DNA of 14,558 nt from contig CANKBT010000036.1 in the NCBI GenBank assembly GCA_947479995.1, positions 1-14,558 on the forward strand. The letters run 5' to 3'. The DNA is from Frankiaceae bacterium. GTDB taxonomy: Bacteria; Actinomycetota; Actinomycetes; Mycobacteriales; SCTD01. Under the pieces are notes generated by a model. It saw only the letters and a list, made by a program, of their open reading frames with translations, did no database searches and was not told the origin of the DNA. Of this stretch, positions 1 to 6,041 are shown in pieces (within the stretch, counting starts at the first letter, position 1; every line of letters begins with the position of its first letter). Made by a program: the position numbers and the translations under genes.

Positions 1-1
1 C

Positions 2-448
2 GCCTTCGACGACCCGACGACCACGGTGCAGGCGCTGGACCGCCTGCACGACTGCCTGCGGCAGCTCGCCCGGCGCGACCTCGGCACCGGCGAGCACCGC
101 GACGCCGACGGGCGCCTGCGCCTGCTGGTACCGGTGCTGGACTGGGACGGGTACGTCCGCCTCGCCTTCGACGAGGTCCGCCTGGCGGGTGCGGCCAGCC
201 CCCAGGTGACGCGGCGGCTGCTCGCCGCGCTGGACGACCTGACCGGCGTGGTGCCGGCGGAGCGCCGGCCCGCGCTCGACCGGCAGCGGGCGCTGCTGCA
301 CGCCGCCGTGCCCGACCGCTACGCCGACGAGCGCGACGGCACCGCCGCGCTCGTGGCCGACGGGCAGGGCCTGGGCTCCGGGGCGGACGTCCTGGCGCGC
401 ACGGCGGGGCGCGACCTCCGCGTCGGGGCCCGGGCGGCCCGCGCCTGA
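2..448 (+). CDS. DUF2254 family membrane protein, C-terminal part only
   Basis: The gene enters from the left edge; its start lies outside the window. The visible 148 residues open with AFDDPTTTVQALDRLHD and continue with LVPVLDWDGYVRLAFDEVR. This is the conserved C-terminal part of DUF2254 proteins, predicted integral membrane proteins whose membrane segments lie in the N-terminal part, here missing. The function of the family is unknown. The reading frame is open from base 2 to a TGA at 446-448. An internal GTG at base 26 is in frame, but the family match begins before it, so it is not a start. The gene is followed by a strong nested hairpin that probably ends its transcript. The family call rests on remembered sequence similarity and is fairly secure. 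Confidence 0.8.
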   Translation, partial: AFDDPTTTVQALDRLHDCLRQLARRDLGTGEHRDADGRLRLLVPVLDWDGYVRLAFDEVRLAGAASPQVTRRLLAALDDLTGVVPAERRPALDRQRALLHAAVPDRYADERDGTAALVADGQGLGSGADVLARTAGRDLRVGARAARA

Positions 449-463
449 CGGCGGGCGCGGGGA

Positions 464-538
464 GTGCACCGGCGCACCGCGCCAGGCGCGCGCCCCGCGC
501 CCGGCCCGACGCCGGGGCGCGGGGCGCCGCCGGTGCAC
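464..538 (+). terminator. Nested GC hairpin, probable transcription terminator without a U tract
   Basis: An inner stem pairs 490-505 with 511-527 around the loop CCGAC. It has 16 base pairs with a single bulged G at 517. An outer 11-bp inverted repeat encloses it: GTGCACCGGCG at 464-474 and CGCCGGTGCAC at 528-538. The right arms of the two stems are contiguous, while 15 bases separate the left arms. There is no T run, as is common for actinobacterial terminators. It lies 15 bases after the DUF2254 stop and ends one base before the putative -10 of the sirtuin gene. A terminator is the simplest reading, but a regulatory site is possible because 532-539 is also a perfect GGTGCACC palindrome. 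Confidence 0.6.
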
Positions 539-539
539 C

Positions 540-545
540 TAGCCT
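540..545 (+). promoter_or_regulatory. -10 element TAGCCT for the sirtuin gene
   Basis: TAGCCT fits the actinobacterial -10 pattern TANNNT and ends eight bases before the ATG at 554. There is no Shine-Dalgarno sequence between them, which suggests a leaderless or nearly leaderless mRNA. No recognisable -35 is seen upstream, where the hairpin lies. Confidence 0.5.
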
Positions 546-553
546 CGACGGCG

Positions 554-1369
554 ATGGACGTGCCGCACCTCGACGCCCTCGCCGACCTCGTCGCCGCCGG
601 CGGGGTCGCCGTGCTCAGCGGCGCCGGCCTGTCGACCGAGTCCGGCATCCCGGACTACCGCGGGGAGACGGGCTCGCACCGCGTCGTCACGCCGATGACC
701 TACCAGGTCTTCACGCGCGACCCCGTCGCCCGGCGGCGCTACTGGGCGCGCAGCCACCTCGGCTGGCACGTCATCGGGCAGGCCCGGCCGAACGCCGGGC
801 ACCGCGCGGTGGCCCGCCTGCAGGAGCGGGGCCTGCTCGACGGCATCGTCACGCAGAACGTCGACGGCCTGCACACCGCGGCGGGCGCCGAGGACGTCGT
901 CGAGCTGCACGGCAACCTCGACCGCGTCGTCTGCCTGCGCTGCGGTGACGTCAGCAGCCGCCTCGACCTCGACGCGCGGCTGCGCGCGGCCAACCCCGCC
1001 TGGCGCGCCGAGGTGACCGCCGTCAACCCCGACGGCGACGTCGACCTGCCCGACGAGGCGCTCGAGGCGTTCGTGCCCGTCGACTGCCTGGTCTGCGACG
1101 GCGTGCTCAAGCCCGACGTCGTCTTCTTCGGCGAGACGGTGCCGCCGGACCGCGTGTCGCGCAGCTTCGCCCTCGTCGGCGGCGCCCGCGCGCTGCTCGT
1201 GCTCGGCTCGTCCCTCACCGTCATGTCGGGCTACCGCTTCGTGCTCCGCGCCGCCAAGGACGGCACGCCGGTGGCGATCGTCAACCAGGGCCCGACGCGG
1301 GGCGACCACCTCGCCGGCGTGCGGGTGGACGCGCCGCTCGGCGCGGTGCTCACCGCGCTCGCGGGCTGA
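554..1369 (+). CDS. NAD-dependent protein deacylase, Sir2 family, class II (SIRT4-like)
   Basis: The 271-residue protein carries the full sirtuin set: NAD-binding GAGLSTESGIPDYRG (23-37), TQNVDGLH (100-107), catalytic H119 in ELHGN, zinc cysteines C127/C130 and C178/C181, KPDVVFFGE (186-194), GSSLTV (219-224) and IVNQGPT (242-248). Sirtuins remove acyl groups from lysine using NAD+, or transfer ADP-ribose. YWARSHLGW and GYRFVLRA, with a long insertion between the cysteine pairs, resemble mitochondrial SIRT4 rather than E. coli CobB, so the preferred acyl group may not be acetyl. ATG 554 is chosen because the family alignment begins there and a -10 box sits just upstream. An in-frame GTG at 533 would lie in the hairpin. 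The next gene begins 37 bases downstream on the same strand. Confidence 0.93.
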   Translation: MDVPHLDALADLVAAGGVAVLSGAGLSTESGIPDYRGETGSHRVVTPMTYQVFTRDPVARRRYWARSHLGWHVIGQARPNAGHRAVARLQERGLLDGIVTQNVDGLHTAAGAEDVVELHGNLDRVVCLRCGDVSSRLDLDARLRAANPAWRAEVTAVNPDGDVDLPDEALEAFVPVDCLVCDGVLKPDVVFFGETVPPDRVSRSFALVGGARALLVLGSSLTVMSGYRFVLRAAKDGTPVAIVNQGPTRGDHLAGVRVDAPLGAVLTALAG

Positions 1370-1394
1370 CCGCGGTCGTCCCCCTCGGGCCTGC

Positions 1395-1400
1395 GACGAT
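1395..1400 (+). promoter_or_regulatory. -10 element GACGAT, leaderless promoter of the B3/B4 gene
   Basis: GACGAT fits NANNNT and is followed by exactly six bases and then GTG at 1407. No Shine-Dalgarno sequence is present. The same spacing recurs before several other genes in this window. Read-through from the sirtuin gene is also possible. Confidence 0.45.
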
Positions 1401-1406
1401 GCGCCG

Positions 1407-2123
1407 GTGCGCGACACCGCTGACCTGCAGGCCGTCCTCGACGGCGCGACCGTCGACCCCGCCGTCCTGGCCCTGCGGCCGGACTACCGCGCGCTGCTGC
1501 TCGCCGTCGACGGGCTCGAGCCCGGGGCGAGCGACGCCGCGGGCGAGGAGCTGCTGCAGCGCGCGGAGGCGTCGGCGCGGGCGGCGCTCGCCGCCGGCCC
1601 GGTCGAGGAGCTGCCGCACGTCGCGGCCTGGCGCGAGGCGTACCGCGCCTTCGGCGCCAAGCCGCAGCGCACGCGCAACAGCCTGGAGGCGCTGCTGCGC
1701 CGCGCCGAGGGCGGGCTGCCGCGCGTCAACCGCCTGACCGACGCCTACAACGCCGTGTGCGTGCTGCACCAGGTGCCGCTCGGCGGCGAGGACCTCGACC
1801 GCTACGCAGGGCCGCCGCGCCTGGTGCGCGCCACCGGCGAGGAGGCCTTCGACACGGCGTCGGGCGGGGCGGACGTCGTCGAGCACCCGGACGCCGGCGA
1901 GGTCGTCTGGCGCGACGACGTCGGGGTCACCTGCCGGCGCTGGAACTGGCGGCAGGGCCGCCGCACGCAGCTCACCGACCGGACCACGGCCGCGCTGTTC
2001 GTCCTCGACGCGCTGGACCCGCTGGACGACGCGGCGCTCGGCGCGGCGGCCGACGAGCTCGTCGCGCACCTGCAGCGCTCCGGACCGGACGTGCGCGTCG
2101 CGCGGCGCGTGCTGCGCGGCTAG
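1407..2123 (+). CDS. B3/B4 domain protein (PheRS beta-subunit editing-like)
   Basis: The 238-residue protein consists almost entirely of one B3/B4 domain, the fold that clears mischarged Tyr-tRNA(Phe) in the phenylalanyl-tRNA synthetase beta subunit. Diagnostic stretches are KPQRTRNSLEALLRR, LPRVNRLTDAYNAVCVLHQ with VPLGGEDLD, and WNWRQGRRTQLTD followed by a helix. There is no aminoacylation domain, so it is a free-standing protein. Trans-editing or another amino-acid or tRNA-related role is plausible, but the substrate is unknown. The start is GTG 1407, six bases after a -10-like hexamer. Its TAG stop overlaps the TAG stop of the convergent methyltransferase gene within one CTAG at 2120-2123. 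The family call is firm and the function is open. Confidence 0.87.
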   Translation: MRDTADLQAVLDGATVDPAVLALRPDYRALLLAVDGLEPGASDAAGEELLQRAEASARAALAAGPVEELPHVAAWREAYRAFGAKPQRTRNSLEALLRRAEGGLPRVNRLTDAYNAVCVLHQVPLGGEDLDRYAGPPRLVRATGEEAFDTASGGADVVEHPDAGEVVWRDDVGVTCRRWNWRQGRRTQLTDRTTAALFVLDALDPLDDAALGAAADELVAHLQRSGPDVRVARRVLRG

Positions 2124-2719
2124 ACCGCCCGGGCGGCGAGCGCGGCGTAGCGGCGGTCCGGACGCTCGGGGCTCCGGTGCTGCAGCCGCTCCTGCTCGGC
2201 GAAGCCGGCCGCGGCCAGCCGGGCGGCGTACGCGTCGACCGGCCACCGCCAGGCCGTGGTGACCGCGTGGTCGAACGGCGCGACCTCGTCGTCGCTGTCG
2301 AAGAAGCCGACGACGAGCACGCCGGACGGCGCGAGCAGCCGGCGGAAGCCGGCGAGCACGCCGTCGAGCTCGTCCGGCGGCAGGTGGATCGTCGAGTACC
2401 AGCTGAGCACGCCCGCCACCGAGTGCGCCGGCACGTCGACGTCGGTCATCGAGCCCAGCAGGAACGACGGGCCGGGGTGCGCCTGCCGCGCGTGCGCGAC
2501 GAAGGCGGGCACGAGGTCGACGCCGGTGACGTCGGCGCCGAGGGCGTGCAGGTGCGCCGTCCACTGGCCGGGGCCGCAGCCGAGGTCGAGCACCGGCCCG
2601 GGCAGGCCGGTCAGGTGGCGCCCGACGAGCGCCGCCTCCGGCCCGTCCTGCTCCAGCGTGCCGACCAGCGCGGTGTACTCCTCGGCCCGCGCCGCGTAGG
2701 CCTCGCGCACCGCCTGCAC
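2120..2719 (-). CDS. Class I SAM-dependent methyltransferase
   Basis: This is a small methyltransferase of 199 residues. Motif I, VLDLGCGPG (43-51), binds S-adenosylmethionine, and GADVTGVDL ends in the acidic residue (D68) expected to hold the ribose. LSWYSTIHLPPDEL and LLAPSGVLVVGFF match motifs IV to VI of the Methyltransf_11/25 type. The substrate cannot be inferred. The frame stays open far upstream only because it shadows the lectin gene. The chosen start is GTG 2719, 14 bases after the lectin stop at 2734. A CTG overlapping that stop, at 2737, would add six residues but is an unusual start codon. The close spacing suggests co-transcription with the lectin gene. The stop is shared with the convergent B3/B4 gene in a CTAG. 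Confidence 0.87.
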   Translation of the reverse strand: MQAVREAYAARAEEYTALVGTLEQDGPEAALVGRHLTGLPGPVLDLGCGPGQWTAHLHALGADVTGVDLVPAFVAHARQAHPGPSFLLGSMTDVDVPAHSVAGVLSWYSTIHLPPDELDGVLAGFRRLLAPSGVLVVGFFDSDDEVAPFDHAVTTAWRWPVDAYAARLAAAGFAEQERLQHRSPERPDRRYAALAARAV

Positions 2720-2733
2720 GCCGACCCCGTCGC

Positions 2734-3942
2734 TCAGAGGGCGGAGAACAGCGGGCGGTCGGCCGGGCTGTAGACGACGAGGTTGCCGTCGTCCTGGGTC
2801 ACGACGCGGGCGCCGGGGTTGCCGCCGGTGCGCGTGCTCCACAGGGCCGTCAGCCGGGTCACCTGGCCGGTCGGGCCGCGCTCCTCGCGGTAGAGCACGA
2901 GGTTGCCGTCGCCCTGCATGACGGCGACGGTCGCGCCCCGCGTGCGGCTGGCGAAGACGGCCCGGCCGTCGCGGTAGGTCACCAGGTTGCCGTCGCCCTG
3001 CAGCACGGTGACGACGCGCCCGCTCGGCGAGGTCAGACGGCCGCCGGTGAACAGGGTCTGCGAGGCGCGCAGCGTGCTGGTGCCGGCGGTGCTGAAGACC
3101 GGCGCGGGCGCCGGCGCGCCCGGCCGGGCGTCCGGCACGACCTCGAGGACCGGGCGCTCGCCCTCCACGAGGCGCAGGACGCCGGTGCGCGGGTCGGCCT
3201 CGCCCTCGGGCAGCGTCAGGCTGCCCGCCGTGCGGGTGTCGAACAGCGGGCGCCGGTCGGGCGAGTAGACGACGGCGTTGCCGTCGTCCTGGAAGACCAG
3301 CGCGGAGCCGGGCACCCCGGTGCCGGAGCTCCAGGCGACCCCCTGCTGCGGGCCGTAGAGCACCAGGTTGCCGTCGCGCTGCATGGCGAGACTGGACAGG
3401 CCGGCCAGCAGGGACTCGCCGGGCAGCAGGGTGCCGCCGCGCCGCAGCTCGCGGCGCGCCTCGTACCGCGTCAGCCTGCGCAGCACCTCGTCGCCCCGCT
3501 CCAGGGTCAGGCTGCCGTCGTCGGCGAGCGCGAGCCGCTCCGCCGCCCGGCGGTCGGGGTCGACCTCCTGGGGCCCGTCGGCGGTCGTCAGCAGCAGCAC
3601 GCCGTCGGGGCGGAACTCCAGGCCGCACGGGCTGGCCGGGCAGTCGAACGGGGTCTCGAGGACGTACGTGCGCCCGAAGCGGGTCGCCGGGTTGACGATC
3701 GCGACGTCGACCACGCCGTCGGGCAGCGTCACCTGCTGCAGCGCGATCCGGCCGTTCGGCGACACGACCGCGCCGCCGCCCGGGAGCGACTGGCCGGGCC
3801 GCAGCACGGCGCCCGCGGCCTGCGCCTGCACCGTCGGCGCGGTCGCCGCGGGCGGCGACGCCGCGCCGGGCGCGGCGGGCAGCAGCAGGCCGGCGAGGAC
3901 CGCACCCGCGAGCAGGGCGGTGCGGCGGGCGGGTGACGGCAT
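2734..3942 (-). CDS. Secreted B-type (bulb, mannose-binding-like) lectin domain protein
   Basis: The 402-residue protein begins with a signal peptide (RR at 6-7, hydrophobic 8-22, AGAAS near the likely cleavage site at 26-29). It carries five intact sugar-binding motifs of the monocot-lectin type (QxDxNxVxY): QRDGNLVLY 188-196, QDDGNAVVY 218-226, QGDGNLVTY 315-323, QGDGNLVLY 343-351 and QDDGNLVVY 383-391. These form probably two lectin modules, 170-245 and 290-402. The N-terminal part (40-165) has weaker echoes such as SPNGRIALQQ and a likely disulfide (C101, C106). No catalytic domain or wall anchor is seen. ATG 3942 follows GGGAG at good spacing; the upstream in-frame extension does not look like a signal peptide. 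It probably binds mannose-like glycans outside the cell. The methyltransferase gene follows after 14 bases. Confidence 0.87.
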   Translation of the reverse strand: MPSPARRTALLAGAVLAGLLLPAAPGAASPPAATAPTVQAQAAGAVLRPGQSLPGGGAVVSPNGRIALQQVTLPDGVVDVAIVNPATRFGRTYVLETPFDCPASPCGLEFRPDGVLLLTTADGPQEVDPDRRAAERLALADDGSLTLERGDEVLRRLTRYEARRELRRGGTLLPGESLLAGLSSLAMQRDGNLVLYGPQQGVAWSSGTGVPGSALVFQDDGNAVVYSPDRRPLFDTRTAGSLTLPEGEADPRTGVLRLVEGERPVLEVVPDARPGAPAPAPVFSTAGTSTLRASQTLFTGGRLTSPSGRVVTVLQGDGNLVTYRDGRAVFASRTRGATVAVMQGDGNLVLYREERGPTGQVTRLTALWSTRTGGNPGARVVTQDDGNLVVYSPADRPLFSAL

Positions 3943-4015
3943 GGCGGGCTCCCGGGGTCGACGTGCTCTTGCCGTGCACACGCAGCGGGCGGCCGGTCGG
4001 TTGCACACGGCGCGC

Positions 4016-4402
4016 TCAGACCGCCCAGCGGGCGCGCACGTCGTCGGGCACCGGCGTCGGCGTGCGGTCGAGGTCGGTGAGCACGTACGTCGTGCGCACC
4101 CGGCAGCACAGCCGGTCGCCGACCGCGACCGTCATCGCGACGACGAAGCTCGTGCGCCCCACGCGCTCGACCGTGCCGTCGACGTCGACGACGTCGCCCC
4201 AGCGCGCCGGCGCGCTCCACTGCAGCTCGCTGGCGACGACCGAGGTGTCGAGCCCGCGCGCGAGGAGCTCGTCGTACGCGACGCCGGTCTGGCGCAGCAC
4301 GTGCACGACGGCCTCGTCGGCGTACGCCAGGTAGTGCGCGTTGAACACCACGCCCTGCTGGTCGCACTCGGCGTAGCGGACGGGCGCGGACCAGGCGGGC
4401 AC
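4016..4402 (-). CDS. Acyl-CoA thioesterase, hotdog fold (4HBT/YbgC-like)
   Basis: At 128 residues this is a typical single hotdog domain. RYAECDQQGVVFNAHYLAYAD (9-29) is the signature of the 4-hydroxybenzoyl-CoA thioesterase/YbgC family, with the catalytic aspartate at D14 and the following long helix. LQWSAPARWGDVVDV and TTYVLTD supply the expected strands. Such enzymes hydrolyse acyl-CoA or acyl-ACP thioesters in the cytoplasm; the acyl chain is not predictable. The start is GTG 4402, with CAGGCT six bases upstream and no Shine-Dalgarno sequence, so probably a leaderless transcript. The lectin gene starts 73 bases downstream on the same strand and may be co-transcribed. Confidence 0.88.
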   Translation of the reverse strand: MPAWSAPVRYAECDQQGVVFNAHYLAYADEAVVHVLRQTGVAYDELLARGLDTSVVASELQWSAPARWGDVVDVDGTVERVGRTSFVVAMTVAVGDRLCCRVRTTYVLTDLDRTPTPVPDDVRARWAV

Positions 4403-4408
4403 GGCAGC

Positions 4409-4414
4409 AGCCTG
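4409..4414 (-). promoter_or_regulatory. -10 element CAGGCT, leaderless promoter of the thioesterase gene
   Basis: Read on the minus strand, CAGGCT (NANNNT) is followed by GCTGCC and then the GTG start at 4402. It lies in the 25-base gap after the frnE stop. No -35 match is visible. Confidence 0.45.
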
Positions 4415-4427
4415 CCAGGCCCGCGCG

Positions 4428-5132
4428 TCAGACGGCGCAGGCGTCGCCCTCGCAGCCGGGCGCGTCGCCCGCGGGCACGAGCGTGAGCGGGGCGCGCTCG
4501 CCCCACGCGGTCTCGAGCACCTGCAGCAGCTGCTCGGCCGGCTGGGCGCCGTTGACGCCGTACTTCCCGTCGACGACGAAGAACGGCACGCCCGAGATGC
4601 CGTACGCCGCCGCCTGGGCCTCGTCAGCGCGGACGGCCTCGGCGTGCGTGCCGTCGGCGAGCACGGCCCGCACCTCGGCCTCGTCGAGGCCGACCTCGAC
4701 GGCGAGCGCCGTCAGCGCCTCGTGGTCGCTGACGGCCAGGCCCTCGGTGAACGTCGCGCGGTCGAGCCGCTCCTTGAGGGCGTCCTGCCGGCCGCGCGCG
4801 AGCGCGTGGTGGAGCAGGCGGTGCGCGTCGAAGGTGCTGCCGCCCGTCGCCAGGTCGAAGCGGAAGTCGAGCCCCTCCGTCGCGGCGGTCATCGTCATCT
4901 GGTCGAGCATCCGCTGCGCCTGCGCGGTGCCGACGCCGTACTTGCGCCCGAGCCGCTCGGCGTACGTGCCCTGCACCTCCGACGACGGCGGGGCGCCCGG
5001 GTCGAGCTCGAAGCTGCGCCACACCAGCTCCACCTCGGCGGCGTGCGCGAAGCGCGCGAGGGCCGCCTCGAAGCGGCGCTTGCCGATGTAGCACCACGGG
5101 CAGACGACGTCGGACCAGATCTCGACCTTCAT
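4428..5132 (-). CDS. frnE: FrnE-type DsbA family disulfide oxidoreductase
   Basis: The 234-residue thioredoxin-fold protein has the redox motif CPWC at 11-14 (VVCPWCYIGKRRFE), the DsbA helical insertion, and the cis-proline stretch GISGVPFFVVDGKYGVNGAQ, typical of the FrnE/2-hydroxychromene-isomerase-like branch. There is no signal peptide, so it should act in the cytoplasm in thiol-disulfide exchange. The C terminus ends CEGDACAV, giving a second cysteine pair C227-x4-C232. Deinococcus radiodurans FrnE, an oxidative-stress oxidoreductase, has such a C-terminal CX4C pair. ATG 5132 is preferred; an in-frame GTG at 5141 would add three residues. The gene lies 29 bases after the DUF2256/DUF3253 gene, probably in one operon with it and DUF456. 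Confidence 0.9.
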   Translation of the reverse strand: MKVEIWSDVVCPWCYIGKRRFEAALARFAHAAEVELVWRSFELDPGAPPSSEVQGTYAERLGRKYGVGTAQAQRMLDQMTMTAATEGLDFRFDLATGGSTFDAHRLLHHALARGRQDALKERLDRATFTEGLAVSDHEALTALAVEVGLDEAEVRAVLADGTHAEAVRADEAQAAAYGISGVPFFVVDGKYGVNGAQPAEQLLQVLETAWGERAPLTLVPAGDAPGCEGDACAV

Positions 5133-5161
5133 GCCGTGCACAACCGGACGGGCCGGCGCGG

Positions 5162-5533
5162 TCATCCCGCCCGGCGCACCCGGATCGGGCCCTTGGCGGT
5201 GGAGCCGTCGACGACCCGCCCGCCCTGCGTGATCTCGACCTCGCCGGCGGCGACGAGCCGCCGGGCGGCGGCCCGCGCGGGCTCCATGAGGTCGCGCCAG
5301 TCGTCGCCGCCGACCGCGCGCGCCGCCTCGCTCGGGCAGACCGTGGCGGTGCGGGCGCGGGCGGCGAGCAGGTCGCGCAGCGACTGCTCGAGCGCCCGGT
5401 CGGTGCGGCCGGGCTTGTGCGCGCGGCACCGGTCGGAGCAGTAGCGCACCGACTCCCAGTCGCGCTCCCACTTCTTGCGCCACTCGATCGTACGCCCGCA
5501 GGTCGCGCACGCCTTGGGTGCCGGGGTGCTCAC
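5162..5533 (-). CDS. DUF2256/DUF3253 fusion protein (zinc ribbon plus winged-helix-like domain)
   Basis: The 123-residue protein has two recognisable halves. Residues 7-40 are DUF2256: CATC (C9, C12), the basic TIEWRKKWERDW segment, then YCSDRC (C32, C36), four cysteines placed to bind zinc. Residues 50-123 are DUF3253: TVCPSEAARAVGGDDWRDLM, an alanine- and arginine-rich helix, then EITQGGRVVDG and KGPIRV, which look like a small winged-helix fold. Neither domain has a defined function; nucleic-acid binding is a reasonable guess. GTG 5533 overlaps the TGA stop of the DUF456 gene by four bases (GTGA), so translation is probably coupled. The fusion itself is, to my knowledge, common in actinobacteria. 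Confidence 0.85.
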   Translation of the reverse strand: MSTPAPKACATCGRTIEWRKKWERDWESVRYCSDRCRAHKPGRTDRALEQSLRDLLAARARTATVCPSEAARAVGGDDWRDLMEPARAAARRLVAAGEVEITQGGRVVDGSTAKGPIRVRRAG

Positions 5534-6012
5534 GTCGCGAGCACCCCGACGACCCAGACGGCGACCATCGCGACGCCGGCCGTCATCTCGGCGAGCAGCC
5601 CGAGGCCGATGGCCTTGAGCACCGCTCCCGTCGACGACCACGCCAGCCGGGCGTCGCCGAGCCGGCTGCGCTCGGCCAGCCAGACCGCGCCGACACCGCC
5701 GACCGGCAGCCCGAGCGGCGGCAGCACGACGAAGCCGGCGACCGCGCCCGCGGCGCCGGCCAGCAGCGTCGTGCGCGGCAGCCCGCCGACCAGGCGGTGC
5801 CCGGGCAGCGCGTACTTGAGCACGATGCCGACGGCGAACAGCACGGCCATCGCGCCGAGCACCACCCAGCGCCCGGTGCCGCCGCCGTCCGCGAGCACCC
5901 AGACCAGGCCCGCGCCGAGCACCAGCGCCGTGCCGGGCAGCAGCGGCACGAGCACGCCGAGCAGGCCGACGAGCATGACGAGGGCCAGCCCCGCCTCCGC
6001 CAGTCCGCTCAC
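5530..6012 (-). CDS. DUF456 family membrane protein
   Basis: The 160-residue protein is almost entirely hydrophobic. Membrane segments lie at about 7-24, 26-42, 49-68, 83-112 (possibly two short helices around PPLGLPVGG) and 129-158. The N-terminal VGLLGVLVPLLPGTALVL and the glycine-rich central segment match DUF456, a family of small membrane proteins of unknown function. GTG 6012 is preceded by CACACT at six bases with no Shine-Dalgarno sequence, suggesting a leaderless mRNA. It is the first gene of a likely three-gene unit with the DUF2256/DUF3253 gene, which it overlaps by four bases, and frnE. No catalytic residues are recognised. Confidence 0.85.
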   Translation of the reverse strand: MSGLAEAGLALVMLVGLLGVLVPLLPGTALVLGAGLVWVLADGGGTGRWVVLGAMAVLFAVGIVLKYALPGHRLVGGLPRTTLLAGAAGAVAGFVVLPPLGLPVGGVGAVWLAERSRLGDARLAWSSTGAVLKAIGLGLLAEMTAGVAMVAVWVVGVLAT

Positions 6013-6018
6013 GCGACC

Positions 6019-6024
6019 AGTGTG
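6019..6024 (-). promoter_or_regulatory. -10 element CACACT, leaderless promoter of the DUF456 operon
   Basis: On the minus strand CACACT (NANNNT) is followed by GGTCGC and then GTG 6012. It lies in the 29-base gap after the helicase stop. It would drive DUF456, DUF2256/DUF3253 and frnE. Confidence 0.5.
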
Positions 6025-6041
6025 CCCGCCGGCCCGGGCGG

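Noticed and set aside
464..553. Extended N terminus of the sirtuin starting at GTG 464
   Set aside because: The extra 30 residues are Pro/Arg-rich, lie within the hairpin and promoter, and do not match the family.
2735..2737. CTG overlapping the lectin stop (CTGA) as the methyltransferase start
   Set aside because: CTG starts are rare and a GTG lies 18 bases downstream; kept only as an alternative.
2720..4006. Upstream extension of the methyltransferase frame, giving 628 residues
   Set aside because: The added part is arginine- and proline-rich shadow of the lectin gene. The methyltransferase domain begins just after 2719.
3975..4009. Direct repeat TGCACACG at 3975-3982 and 4002-4009 upstream of the lectin gene
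   Set aside because: Two 8-base copies 27 bases apart could be a regulator site, but the repeat is short and unsupported by any visible promoter.
3998..5146. Similar 14-base sites CGGTTGCACACGGC (3998-4011, +) and CGGTTGTGCACGGC (5133-5146, -)
   Set aside because: Two mismatches in 14 bases of GC-rich DNA is expected by chance when all pairs in the window are compared.
6013..6041. Small CCGCC/GGCGG stem between the helicase and DUF456 genes as a terminator
   Set aside because: Five base pairs in a GC-rich gap is not distinguishable from chance.
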